Below are positions 1 to 10,500 of a stretch of DNA of 64,000 bases, one piece after another. The notes under the pieces were generated by a model, which had not been told where the DNA came from, did no database searches, and saw only the letters and a list, made by a program, of their open reading frames with translations. The stretch is from Pelobacter sp. (lineage in GTDB: Bacteria > Desulfobacterota > Desulfuromonadia > Geobacterales > Pseudopelobacteraceae): assembly GCA_030824515.1 (NCBI GenBank), contig JAVBXN010000047.1, forward strand, positions 1 to 64,000, in the 5' to 3' direction. Made by a program: the position numbers and the translations under genes. Position 1 is the stretch's first letter, and every line of letters begins with the position of its first letter.

Positions 1-3000
1 GCCGCCGGCTTGTGTATTTCCGAATGTATATCCATTCTGCCAGAGAGCGATGGGGCCGCCACATGATGCCTGGGGACCACCACTATAACCGAGGCCAGTG
101 ACGTCAATCTTTGAGGTAGCGTCGATGGACAAAGTGCCGTCGACTGCGATGTCTAGGCGATATTCCTTCGTCGTTGTTGTCGCTGGGTGTGTTAATACAC
201 TTCCGTTCGTTAACGATACTGACAGGGATCTTATCGCCTCGACCTCGAATGTTGAATTCACTAATGAGATATTTGTCGCAGATATGATGCCGGTAGATTG
301 CACTTTGCTATTTTCGAGGTAGATAGTCCCATATGCACCAGCCGGTATCATTGTGATATTCTGATCCGCAGAACTGTTTTTAATTGTAATATCACCAGTT
401 GGAGCGTCTAAGTTTCGCGTGAACAGCGTCCCGGATCCGCCGGCTACGGTCCCTGCGCCGCCGAAAGCCATGATATTTGCACTCGGCAGTGTATTCGTGC
501 GGTAGTATATCGCGACCCGACCACCACCGCCGCCACTGCCATTGCCGACAAGGTAGCCTCCGGTTGATGTCCCGCCATTTGCGTTGATCGTGCCGTCACC
601 GGTTATGGTTGTTGCCTCGATCCTAATTCCGCCACCACTGCCGCCACCCTGCTCTGCATTTAATCCATTCGCGATAATTGCACCATCAAGATTCAAGCTT
701 GTAGCCGACAACCTGACTAGGCCACCGCCATTGCCACCGGATGAATACTGGTAGACATTACAACTGCCTGTAAAGAATATGTCATAAAATCCACCACCAC
801 CGCTTCCCAATTCGGTAGGATTTGCTAAATCGCCATATGCCGTATTTGAGCTGCTTCCCTGTGAGCCTCCGATTCCCCCATAACTACCACCATTTTTGGT
901 TGTGCTCCCCCCATTAGTGGTGTTGCCGATGGTACGACCGGTCGCGACGCTGTTTTCTCCCGCCACCGGTACATAAGATTGTCCCCAACAATCAACAAAG
1001 TTGCGTCCAGTGAACGGATCATTCCCCCTCTGGAACCCTCCCAGATACCCCTTGCCACTCACATCAATCTTCGACGTGGCATCAATTGTCATGTTTGCCG
1101 AGGTAATATCCAGCTTGGATGTATCAGTAGTAGTTGCCGCAAAATGCGTGAGGATACTGTTGTTCTGCAGGTTGACGTTGCCGGTCACCTGCATGGCTTT
1201 CTTGAGAGTGAGCGTGCTGTTGTCCATGGCAATGTTGCCGGCCACGGTGGAGGTGTCGGTGATGCTCATGGTGCTGTTGGTTATATTCAGGTTTGCCGAG
1301 AGATTCACGGTGCCGTCAACGGTCACTTGAGATCCCGTCAGCAGCATATCTCCATAGGCCACGCTCAGGTTGCCGGGGGCCATGGCGCCGGGTGACACAT
1401 TGAGCTTGCTGTTGGTCAGAGACAACGAATCAACCGTTACAGCACCGCTGTAGACGACGGTACTGTTGTCCAGAGTCACGCTTCCATACCTGCCCGAAGC
1501 CAATACATAGGGCGTTGTCGCGCTGCCTTGACCTGTAATGGTGAGCGAGGTCTGCTGCAGTGTTGTGAAATGGACGACATATGGGGCTGTCATCACATTT
1601 CCAGCCGCGTCGCTGACCGCGCCAATGGTGAGGATATATTCCGTCGCGGCATCCAGCGCGGGCGACACGGCAATTACCAAAGTCTTTCCATCCGATGAGA
1701 AGTTGCTCCACCCGGTTACAAATGCGCCATTATCCGCACGCTGGAACTTGAACGTATCGCGTGACCTGAAGCTTGTCCGGTCCATTGCTTCGCTGAATGT
1801 CACGCTGATCGGCATGGCGGCGCTGACGTTGGTGGCATTGTCGGCCGGGGTGCTGCCGACCACTGTCGGCGGTACTATATCGGCTATTTGAAGCTCCAAC
1901 TCTCCAACTCCAAAAACTCCCTGAACTGTCTCTACCACGCAGCTGATTTTCATCGTTGCATTAGGCTCCGGATTCGGCTCAACCTGGAAACTCAGTTGCT
2001 GCGTTGTCTGTGTCACAAGAGTATCGAAATTGACATCCAGGCCCGCGCCGTTTGCCGCGCCGGAGGCGCTGCAGTACAGCTTTGTCATGCCGGTGCTTGA
2101 GGTTGCCGAGACCGTGGCGCTGACGGTTTCGCCCGGCTTGTATTTGACCGTCTGGCCGGGAGACGTGATCGAGATTTCCGGAACCGGGCGGGATTGGGTG
2201 GTGTAGAGTGTCTGAATCTCCTGGGCGGTCAGGGCGCGCTTATGGATGGAAACCTCACCCAACTGGCCGCTGTAGGGACCGTAGCCGGGGGGTGCATCTC
2301 CAAATGCGTCTCCGAATACCGTTGAAGGATAAACCGCCGACTGCTGGCTGGTCTGTCCGGTTTTTACAAATTGGCCGTTCAGATACAGGCTGGGTTGCTT
2401 GTTGTCATAGACCACTACGACATGGTTCCAGCCGGATAATGGTGTCGCGGTGTCGTAGACAAGCAAGGATGGCAGATAGTACCCGCTATGCTCGAAGACA
2501 CTGATCCCGTTGGTTCCTACCGAAACGCCCGCACCGGCACCATCAACATTAAACGCTGAAACATTGGTTGGTGCGATTGCATAGCGCTGCCCACCGATTC
2601 CGCTGATTCCGCTGTTTGCTTCCGTCGTGGAGGTTCTTTCAGCGTCCGGTTTGGCCCAGAATGAAATCGTGAAGGTGTTGGGCGCATCGGCGATGTATTC
2701 CGTGGCAGCGGGCACATAGGCGCCCGATCCAGGAAAAGCCGCCGAATCGACAACAAGGCTCGCTGTCTTTACTGCCGCGGATTTCCCGGCAACAAAGGAT
2801 ACGGAACCAACCGCCTCGGCATTATTTCCTTTTACCGAATAATCATTCCAATCCCCATCCATCGGCCAGTAGCCGACCAGATCCGGGTCGAGAATCGGAG
2901 TTGAGAAGGAACTGGTAAGGTCAATGATTGTGCTGTTTCCGGCCAGGTTTCGCGCAAAGGCCTTGATGGCAAAGGTGTAGTTTGTCGCATAGGCAAGCTT

Positions 3001-5568
3001 GTTTTGCGGTGTGAAGATCAGCGAGCTTCCATCGGCGGTCAGGCTGACGGAGCCGGGCACCTGCCCGCTGTTCGCCGTAAGGGTAACCATGCCGGCTGTT
3101 ATGGATGCGGGGTCCACGCTTTCCGAGAGGCGCACCAGGATCGAGGTCCTGACCGGGACATCCTTGCTGCCGTCGGCCGGTGTGACGCCCAGGATTGCCT
3201 GGGATACCAAAAGCGGGAGGCTCTTGTTGATGGAAGAGCCACCTGCCAGTGTCAGGGTGACAGTTGCAGCATGTTCCCCGCTGGCCACGGTGTCAGGCAG
3301 GAGGATATTGTTTTGTTGGGTCAGTGTGATTCCCTGCCCGATGGTCAGGTTCCTGGTGTCCGTATATCCGGCATCAGGCACGGCAACGTTGACCGACACG
3401 TTATCGAGATTGAATCTGCCACTATTGTTCAGGCCGATGTTCAGATTAGCCGTCTCCGCTTTTTTGTAGGAGTATTTATCGAAGAGCGCAGTTATGTCGA
3501 GCGAGTTCGGCAGGGGGATTGCCACTGCCTGGCCATTCGTGCTTTCGTCACTTTGGGTGTAGGAGAGCGTGTAGGTGCCGAATTTCAGCGCCGGGAAGGT
3601 GACGGTATAGCTGAGGGTCTTGTTTTCTCCCTGGGCCAGGCTGAATGATTGGGAAGCGGAAGTAATGACCTGTCCGTCAGGATCTTTGAGGGTAATGGCC
3701 AGGGAGCCTGCGGATATTGAGATGTTGCTGTTGTTGGCCAGGTCGAAGGAAATGGTATTGTCACCCTGGTTCAATAGCGCCGGGATTTTTGGCATGACCA
3801 AAACCGGGATGGTCTGCACACTAAAGTCGGCGGGCGCCGTTCCAAGGAGCGCATTATTACCATCATAAAGTTCCGCCTGTGCCGTATAGAAGCCCGCCTT
3901 GGCGATGATTGGCAGGGTGAAGCTCAAATTCTGCGTCAGCATGGTGCTGGGGGTAAAATTTAAAGCCAGGTTAGTATCGTACACGCTGTCGCCGGTTGAA
4001 TCGTTGACATGTAGTTTGAGGGTACCTGAGTAGCTTGTTGAGCGGTTGTTCTGGATGTTGATTGTGAAGGATACGGCATCACCGTTATTGTAAAGGGTCT
4101 TGTCGGTGCGCAGATAGACGTTGGCATAGGGGAATGTGTGTTGGGCCTGGACCATGCGCGGGTTGAAGATAAGCATACTACCGGGTGCCAGGTAGTCTGT
4201 CCTTGATATGTTCCAATATGCCGGTTTGTTTGCGGGACCGGCAGGCGTGCTCATGGTGACGGTTCCGGGCAGGACATTGGCGATACTATAGGAACCGTCC
4301 GGTCCGGACACTGTTTCATAGGTGATGCCGCCGGATACAGCCCGCACGGTAACGCCGGAGAATGGCGCGTTCAAATCGGCATCCCAGACCACGCCCTGAA
4401 CGGTGCCGCTGGTGGGGGTGGCGTAAAGATTGATCCTGCCCACATTGATGAAGTCACCGGCATTGATGGTAGCGGAGATGGTCAGCGGGGCGTATCCGGC
4501 GGCGGTAAGCGTGATCTGCTGGCTACCGTTGGCGATGCCGGAAAGGACAAACAGGCCGTTGGTGTTGGTTGTGGTGCTGATGGCGGAGTTGCCGGCCAGC
4601 GCAGCTGTAACGCCTGCCAGCGGGGTGTTTGTGTTTCCATCGACCACGGTTGCCATAATCCCGCCGGTGGTTAATGCCGGTGGTGGCGGTGAAGGTTTGT
4701 TTTCGGAGAGATACAGCGCCTTGATCGCCAGGGCGGTTGAGTAGGGATCATCGTTCCAGGAACCGTTCAGGGATTGGGTGGAGGTGAGGTAGGTTGTTGC
4801 CTTCTGTAGGGGCAAACCTTGTGTTTGCCCGTCGCCGATTAAAGCGATATATGCCAAGGCGGTTTCATAAACGCTGGACGCCGCCGCACCGGACGCAGTA
4901 ACGCCAAAACCACCGTCGATGTTCTGCTGTGCAATGAGATAGGCTGATGCTCTGGTAACTGCGTTGGCGATGGCGGTGGTCTGGGGGAATTTCTGGAGTG
5001 TGGCGGATACGATGGCGGTGATGTAAATGGAACTGTCGTCGCCGGAGCTGAATCCCCAGCCACCGTCGGTGTTTTGGGTGTTGGTGAGGTAGGCCAGGGC
5101 GTTGTTGCTGATGGAGAGGTCGGGGTGGTTGGCGGATTTCAGGGCTTGGAGGGCGAGGGCGGTGTGAAAGGTGCTGTTTACATGATTTTGATATCCACCC
5201 CATCCGGAATCAGGGTTTTTGTAAGATAGCAGGGTAACCACATCGGCTGCCGTGTCTCCTCCTGAAGCCGCTGCAACCTTGATCCGTGGCACCAGATATG
5301 TTGTACTCTCGGCGGTCGCGTTCTTAATCCAGTTCAGGCCATTTGTATAGGAGGGTGATGTATCTCCAAGGAGCGCAAGCGACTCAATTGCTGTAACAGT
5401 CGTGGAATATTCAGTTACCGAGGTGGTGGCACTATTCCAGCTTCCGCTTGCGTCTTGAACGGATTTAAGCCAGTTCAGGCCATTCGTTGCAGCCACATTT
5501 TGAGCATGGGAATATGCAGGCAAGATCAGCAGCAGAAATAAGAATCCCAAAAGAAACTTTTTTAACAT
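1..5568 (-). CDS. Giant mosaic secreted surface protein (partial, runs off window)
   Basis: An open minus-strand frame runs from an ATG at 5566-5568 (preceded by AGGAG) to the window edge, at least 1,856 residues without a stop; the C-terminus is missing. Residues 1-23 are a Sec signal peptide. Residues ~25-285 carry repeats with GWG/GSW motifs like the alpha/alpha toroid repeats of the squalene-cyclase/prenyltransferase superfamily. Residues ~296-440 hold two carboxypeptidase-regulatory-like beta-sandwiches. Then come CARDB-like Ig domains (~470-790), a Big_5-type Ig domain (~790-890), a LamG/concanavalin-like domain starting YWPMDG (~895-1125), a second Big_5-type domain (~1230-1330), and a long Asn/Ser/Gly-rich beta-helix-like stretch with GGGG loops to the edge. 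It is probably exported and displayed or released as an adhesin or carbohydrate-binding protein; function is inferred from domains only. A REP-like hairpin lies within the toroid region at 4806-4830. Domain calls are by eye; the open frame itself is clear. Confidence 0.85.
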   Translation of the reverse strand, partial: MLKKFLLGFLFLLLILPAYSHAQNVAATNGLNWLKSVQDASGSWNSATTSVTEYSTTVTAIESLALLGDTSPSYTNGLNWIKNATAESTTYLVPRIKVAAASGGDTAADVVTLLSYKNPDSGWGGYQNHVNSTFHTALALQALKSANHPDLSISNNALAYLTNTQNTDGGWGFSSGDDSSIYITAIVSATLQKFPQTTAIANAVTRASAYLIAQQNIDGGFGVTASGAAASSVYETALAYIALIGDGQTQGLPLQKATTYLTSTQSLNGSWNDDPYSTALAIKALYLSENKPSPPPPALTTGGIMATVVDGNTNTPLAGVTAALAGNSAISTTTNTNGLFVLSGIANGSQQITLTAAGYAPLTISATINAGDFINVGRINLYATPTSGTVQGVVWDADLNAPFSGVTVRAVSGGITYETVSGPDGSYSIANVLPGTVTMSTPAGPANKPAYWNISRTDYLAPGSMLIFNPRMVQAQHTFPYANVYLRTDKTLYNNGDAVSFTINIQNNRSTSYSGTLKLHVNDSTGDSVYDTNLALNFTPSTMLTQNLSFTLPIIAKAGFYTAQAELYDGNNALLGTAPADFSVQTIPVLVMPKIPALLNQGDNTISFDLANNSNISISAGSLAITLKDPDGQVITSASQSFSLAQGENKTLSYTVTFPALKFGTYTLSYTQSDESTNGQAVAIPLPNSLDITALFDKYSYKKAETANLNIGLNNSGRFNLDNVSVNVAVPDAGYTDTRNLTIGQGITLTQQNNILLPDTVASGEHAATVTLTLAGGSSINKSLPLLVSQAILGVTPADGSKDVPVRTSILVRLSESVDPASITAGMVTLTANSGQVPGSVSLTADGSSLIFTPQNKLAYATNYTFAIKAFARNLAGNSTIIDLTSSFSTPILDPDLVGYWPMDGDWNDYSVKGNNAEAVGSVSFVAGKSAAVKTASLVVDSAAFPGSGAYVPAATEYIADAPNTFTISFWAKPDAERTSTTEANSGISGIGGQRYAIAPTNVSAFNVDGAGAGVSVGTNGISVFEHSGYYLPSLLVYDTATPLSGWNHVVVVYDNKQPSLYLNGQFVKTGQTSQQSAVYPSTVFGDAFGDAPPGYGPYSGQLGEVSIHKRALTAQEIQTLYTTQSRPVPEISITSPGQTVKYKPGETVSATVSATSSTGMTKLYCSASGAANGAGLDVNFDTLVTQTTQQLSFQVEPNPEPNATMKISCVVETVQGVFGVGELELQIADIVPPTVVGSTPADNATNVSAAMPISVTFSEAMDRTSFRSRDTFKFQRADNGAFVTGWSNFSSDGKTLVIAVSPALDAATEYILTIGAVSDAAGNVMTAPYVVHFTTLQQTSLTITGQGSATTPYVLASGRYGSVTLDNSTVVYSGAVTVDSLSLTNSKLNVSPGAMAPGNLSVAYGDMLLTGSQVTVDGTVNLSANLNITNSTMSITDTSTVAGNIAMDNSTLTLKKAMQVTGNVNLQNNSILTHFAATTTDTSKLDITSANMTIDATSKIDVSGKGYLGGFQRGNDPFTGRNFVDCWGQSYVPVAGENSVATGRTIGNTTNGGSTTKNGGSYGGIGGSQGSSSNTAYGDLANPTELGSGGGGFYDIFFTGSCNVYQYSSGGNGGGLVRLSATSLNLDGAIIANGLNAEQGGGSGGGIRIEATTITGDGTINANGGTSTGGYLVGNGSGGGGGRVAIYYRTNTLPSANIMAFGGAGTVAGGSGTLFTRNLDAPTGDITIKNSSADQNITMIPAGAYGTIYLENSKVQSTGIISATNISLVNSTFEVEAIRSLSVSLTNGSVLTHPATTTTKEYRLDIAVDGTLSIDATSKIDVTGLGYSGGPQASCGGPIALWQNGYTFGNTQAGG
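4806..4830. repeat. REP-like hairpin inside a coding region
   Basis: GTAGGGGC-AAA-CCTTGTG-TTT-GCCC forms a 7-bp stem with loop CCTTGTG. It matches the first arm of the intergenic element at 33644-33668, where the variable triplets are GAT/ATC instead of AAA/TTT, so pairing is preserved. Here it is translated in frame (minus strand, giving GDGQTQGLPL) in a loop between toroid repeats of the giant surface protein. Confidence 0.7.
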
Positions 5569-5647
5569 GGCCCACTCCTATTTATCAGGCATTTCAATAT
5601 TCAATAAATGTTTTAAGGAAGTTGCGGAATAGCAACTTTTCTGCAAT

Positions 5648-6175
5648 TCAACGTGTTAACTTTTCATGAGGGTTGAGGAAGAACATCCGGTCAAATCCAA
5701 ATTTGTCTGTTCTGAACTCCCATACGTAAGGAATCTGGGAAATAATTGCATAATGCAGATGTGGCGCTTTCCCAATGGCATTACCAGTAGAACCGACAGT
5801 CCCTATCTCCGCTCCTTGTCTAACTAATTCTCCTCTACCCGCTTTGAGAGTATTCAGGTGCGCATAGTAGTGAATCCGCCATTTGGGGCCGAGAATTGAT
5901 ATGACATTGCCACCATCTTTGTTTGTTTCAGCAGAGACAACAAGACCAGAACAAGCGGCAATAACCGGCGTTCCTTCTTTGGCAAAAATGTCGATTCCCT
6001 TATGAACACCGGATTTGCCCCACGGGCTGAACCAGAAGGATTTTGGGTTCCAATCGGATTTAGTCGCGCCCTTGACTGGAATAACTAACTTCTCAGGGAG
6101 GAGGAACCCTGCGGCAAGAGCCACCAATGACATTGAGGCCACGGCATAAACAGATTTTTTCCAAGGAAATTTCAT
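5648..6175 (-). CDS. M23 (LytM-type) zinc metallopeptidase, membrane-anchored or secreted
   Basis: A 175-residue protein with an N-terminal hydrophobic segment (about residues 8-27) followed by a single peptidase_M23 domain. The zinc-site motifs are visible: HKGID (HxGxD) near residue 75 and HLHY (HxH) near residue 140. It keeps the 'G..IGTVGSTGNAIGKAPHLHY' pattern typical of peptidoglycan endopeptidases, but lacks the coiled coil or LysM domain often present, so it is a minimal version. The frame opens 17 codons earlier (6226); I prefer the ATG at 6175 because it gives a normal signal/anchor sequence, but neither start has a strong Shine-Dalgarno. It is likely periplasmic, cutting peptide cross-links. 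It lies 80 bp upstream of the giant secreted gene on the same strand. Confidence 0.85.
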   Translation of the reverse strand: MKFPWKKSVYAVASMSLVALAAGFLLPEKLVIPVKGATKSDWNPKSFWFSPWGKSGVHKGIDIFAKEGTPVIAACSGLVVSAETNKDGGNVISILGPKWRIHYYAHLNTLKAGRGELVRQGAEIGTVGSTGNAIGKAPHLHYAIISQIPYVWEFRTDKFGFDRMFFLNPHEKLTR

Positions 6176-6307
6176 ATGGTGAATTTGACACTCTCTGATT
6201 CGGTTTGAGATGTGAATTTCCGCCAATACTTTTCTTGTAACCTCATCAATTAACTATTCAGAATTATGTGAAATTGAGTTTAAATACTCTTGATGCTATT
6301 TCCAAAA

Positions 6308-7414
6308 TCATTTCCCAACAAACAATTCTGAGTTACTCATCCACAAAGCAAAGTAGGGTTTAACCCCATTCTTTTGCTTGAGACAAATAAGGAATGGTTT
6401 ATCGAAAATGAATTTTCTCGGTTTTTCAATTTGTGGTGGAGGAGCATCCATTAATGCCACAAACGCCCTGGATTTAAGGACAGCTCCTTTCTCATCAAGT
6501 TTGAATCTAATTTCCTGGTTTGCCTTGGCTATAGACCATCCCTCCCAGCCTTTGTTTATTATTCGCTTATTCTCCAACTCGCTGAAGCTATGGATTAAAT
6601 CAAAATCTATTTTTGGCATTCTTAGAGTTTCATTATCTCTTAGTTCGGACGCTTTAACTTTGCCCATCCTATGGACTATGGATGTATATGTTTGTAATAG
6701 AGTTTTATTGGGTGCAACTTTAGCCAGAATAATCTGGTCATCAGCCGATTTACTGGTTAATAAAAGTATAAAGTCGTCTTCGTTCCTGTAATCGAAAATA
6801 GCTACTTGTTTGGAAAGTTTTTCGTGTTGCCGCTTGGTAGAGGAAAATGAATGTACTCCAAACCCTTTTATAAAAGTTTCGTGTCCATTGGCGGTAAAGA
6901 CAATCGGATTCTCCAGTTTTTCAAATTCAGTAGGAAACTCCAAGTTTTTATAAAGAATGGCATATGCAATAAGTTGCTTGGAGTTAGTCGTATTTTGAGG
7001 AATATTGAACTCATGTGCCACCTGATTACCAAACTTTTCCTGTTGTTCCTTATTAATCCGTGTGACAAGGTCTTTAGATAACTCTCCAGCTGTTGCTACG
7101 TAAGAATCAGAAGATATATTTATATTTTCCTGCAAGTTCCGGTTCAGATATTTTGCCAGGAGAGTATCAGGTTCAAGAAGGATATCGCCTTTAATGATTT
7201 GATCACGCATAACATTCCAGGCCATCTGGAATGACGCGCAGTAGAGCAAATTATTACTTAAATCGATCTGTTCTTCTAAATGTGAAGAAATGGTTGTATG
7301 TTGCGTTTTTGTGATTGTGGATTGTGACTCATTACCGTTAGTACACGCTGAAGCAACAATCATTACACACAAACTTATTATAATTGAGATTACTGATCTT
7401 GATTTTCTTTTCAT
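6308..7414 (-). CDS. Serpin-like lipoprotein (divergent)
   Basis: A 368-residue protein. The ATG at 7414 is chosen because GGAGG lies 11 bases upstream; an in-frame start at 7477 has no such support. The N-terminus is a lipoprotein-type signal ending VASAC (Cys at about residue 24). The body follows serpin order: a segment 'LIAYAILYKN' like the strand 'NAIYFKG', a 'RMPKIDFDL' segment like the serpin 'LPKFKI', a hinge-like 'DEKGAVLKSRAF', and an end 'FDKPFLICL...ALWMSN' like the signature 'aDrPFlf.I...ilFmG'. The hinge lacks the run of small residues needed for loop insertion, so inhibition may be lost. The homology is judged by eye. It lies 144 bp downstream of a gene whose product ends in a caspase-like domain, a suggestive but unproven pairing. 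Confidence 0.5.
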   Translation of the reverse strand: MKRKSRSVISIIISLCVMIVASACTNGNESQSTITKTQHTTISSHLEEQIDLSNNLLYCASFQMAWNVMRDQIIKGDILLEPDTLLAKYLNRNLQENINISSDSYVATAGELSKDLVTRINKEQQEKFGNQVAHEFNIPQNTTNSKQLIAYAILYKNLEFPTEFEKLENPIVFTANGHETFIKGFGVHSFSSTKRQHEKLSKQVAIFDYRNEDDFILLLTSKSADDQIILAKVAPNKTLLQTYTSIVHRMGKVKASELRDNETLRMPKIDFDLIHSFSELENKRIINKGWEGWSIAKANQEIRFKLDEKGAVLKSRAFVALMDAPPPQIEKPRKFIFDKPFLICLKQKNGVKPYFALWMSNSELFVGK

Positions 7415-7558
7415 ATACAGTCCGTCCTCCAAGTAATTATGCAGCGATGGAAATCGCTTGTTAAAGCCCAATATCAAAAGTGAATTTGCTGAGAGTTCTT
7501 AAAAATATCGACACCATTCTTGAAAATAATCTCGCCCTCAGCACATCCCATTATCGAC

Positions 7559-10500
7559 TCAATGCAATGAATTCAAAGTTAACGCCCCACCTTTTATAAC
7601 TATATATGGCTTTTTGGGATCTGAACTTGGGGTTACATATCTGCCACCTTCAACGTACCCAGCAGATACTGCAGCAGTTATTCCTTTTTGAAAGTTACCC
7701 CACCATTCAAAAGCAAAATCCGCAGCACTGTAATAATCAACAGCGTGATACCAACCCATGAATATTTGATTATCAAGTCCGAATGAATTCATAAAACTTC
7801 CGCGCTCTCCAGAGTGGCAACCATTAAGAAACACAATGCGTGCATTTGTTTCAATATCGCTAGGATATACATACTGTAAACTGCCATCAGGGTTATAACC
7901 TGGAGCTAATACATCGCCACTTGCACTACTTGACGCACCGTGTCCACTGTAATATACAATCCAATTATCGGGTCTGTTTATAAGATTCAGAAGCTTATCT
8001 TTAGAAAAAGTTCGTTCACACCTTGGAATAAATCCTCTGGCAAGTAACATCTGACTAATGTAGTACATCGTTATTTCATTATATTCACCTCCAAGCCAAT
8101 ACCACATTCCATCATTTAAGGCCAACTGGTTTGCCGGTTGTCCCAGTGCGAGCGCCGCATATGTTCGCGTCAGCAAGCCTAAAGCACTAAGTGGATGTGT
8201 AGTTGCCCCACCCGCATATCCATTCGAGATTATATACGCTCCCTCGCCGGTGTCCGGGTTTCTCGCCATGTATCCGGTGCCGTGCCACTCATTTCTTGTG
8301 ACCGCACTGGCCGGTATTGTGACCACCCTGCCTGCGGCAACCACATTCTGAATGTCGGTTTTCACTGCTGGCGCCTGATCAAGTAGAGGCAGGGTTGCAT
8401 TTATGTTGGCGCTGTTGATTGTGTAAATTGGTGTACCGGCTTCATTGGCCAGTTGCAGCAGCTTGACAGTCGATACGGAATCAAAACCGGAAAAACTCTC
8501 CCAGATCGCATGTTCATAGAACGAGGTGCTGAGTCCCTGTATTTTGGTGAATTCCCGCTCTTGGTCAGCATCCCCGGTGATTGAGAATGGCGATTGGATG
8601 AATCTTCTCAAGTCCATGAGCAGGCCGGAGATGATCGGCGGCGATGTTGGTGAGCCGAGGGTGTAGGTGTATTTGGCGGTTACCGAGACAAATCCGGCAT
8701 TGGCCGAGCGGGTGTTATGAATCTGCATCACTCCTTCAAGCACTTTTGAATCGTTGTTCGTATGGGTGAAGTATTGCAGAGCAATATTATTCAACACAAT
8801 ACCGGTTTGATTATCACCATTATTGATGGAATCGAAGAAGGTCGTGACAAGGTTATTGGAGTTGTCGAGTGCCGCAGATGCATGGCTGTCGGCTACATTC
8901 AAGGCCGACAGCCCGATGTTGTAGTAGATGCCTGTTGATATGTCGGTTTCCATGAATTCATCTGGCCTGCCTTGCCCGGTGAATGTGGCACGGAGTTTCA
9001 ACGGTTGTCCCATGCCTATTTCAGGTCCTTCCAGAACAACTGTATCATCAACTCGCACCACGGCTTTGACATGTATCAGATTCGCCGGGGTATTCAGTAG
9101 TCCGCCGTAAAATGCTACCGTTTCGATATCATCGGTGGTTGCCGGGGAATATGATACGGTGATTTTTTTGCCGGCAAGGTCGCATATGTTTTTTGTGACT
9201 TCCGTGGTTGTATTATTTTGCGGGTCATTCAGAGCGATTGTCATCTTGTGGCGTAGTGTTGCGTCTATGCTGCTGAATTTGCTGCCGACTACGACTGTTT
9301 TGTAGGGAAGTGTGCCCATGAAGATGCCGAATTCATGAGGTTTGATCCTTTTCAGATAATACATATCACTCTTGGCGCCTTGATAGTTGGCGCTGTGGTA
9401 GTCATCCAGGGTTTGAAGGTAGGACAGTGAAGGGGATATTGTGCTCTGCTTGCTCAGATATTCCGTCTCGTTAAATTTGATGATCTTGGAGATATCGATT
9501 GATGTGCTGAGTTCTTGTTCTTTAAAGCTGGGATCAATGGGGGTCCAGGCGTTTCCGGCCCCAGGTTTTGCGCCAAAAGAGGGGTACAAATTGACAAACG
9601 CTTCCACCCATACATGTTCCAGACGAATGGTGATAATCTTTCCGCTGCTATCCTTTACAGCAGTTCCCGGAATGCTGCCTGACGCGATGATATCTCCTGC
9701 CACTTTCGGGTCTTTTACACCCAACCAGGCCATTACCCGCTCGGCAGGCATTTCTATGGTTCCGTACACATATTTTGCAGGAATGTTTGCCGAACGTAAT
9801 AAGGCAATCAGCAGGCTTGCTTGATCAAAGTCATTTCCTGATTTTTCCAGAAGTGTCTGTTGCGCGCCTTTGAGCGAGCCATAATAAGATTCGAATTTGA
9901 AGTTGTTCCGCACCCATTCATAGATCTTGACAGGGTTGTTACCCAACTCTAAAGCCTTGGCCTGAATCTCGGGAGTAAACTTAACATCTGTGGTTTCGGC
10001 CAGATCATCTGCGGCGGGGAGAGTAATGGCATTGAAGCTGCTGGAGGTCAGCAATCCGGCCAAGGAACCCATTGAGGCAACCTGAATCCGCTGCTGGTTT
10101 TGCCAGGCATGCTTGTCTTTTTTAAATTCTTTGGCAAACTCTTCTTTCTTTGTCCTCGGTTCGCGCCAGACCACTACCCGTTTCCGATTAGGCATATTGA
10201 TCGGATCAAGTTTCTGATGCCCCGACGGCGCCTTGATCCGCTTCAGATGCTGATGCACCTTATGCAGCTCCGCCTCAGCCTCGGCATTGTCTTTCGCTTT
10301 CTCAACCCGTGCAATATTCCCCTTCAGCTCATTCAGGTTATCATCGTAATGTTTGACGAACTTGCGGTGCCGTTCCAGTATCGCGGGGGACAGCTTTGCG
10401 GCTTTCAGCTTCTGTTCCGTGGCGGCAAACTGGGCACGCATCTCCACATCCAGCTTGTCGATCTCGTCACGGCCGGCCTTCAAACGGGTCTTTTTTCTGC

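Noticed and set aside
470-960. Possible CRISPR or satellite in a Gly-rich repeat stretch
   Set aside because: The repeats are irregular GGN/GNN codon runs of a beta-helix-like protein in frame; there are no constant repeats with unique spacers.
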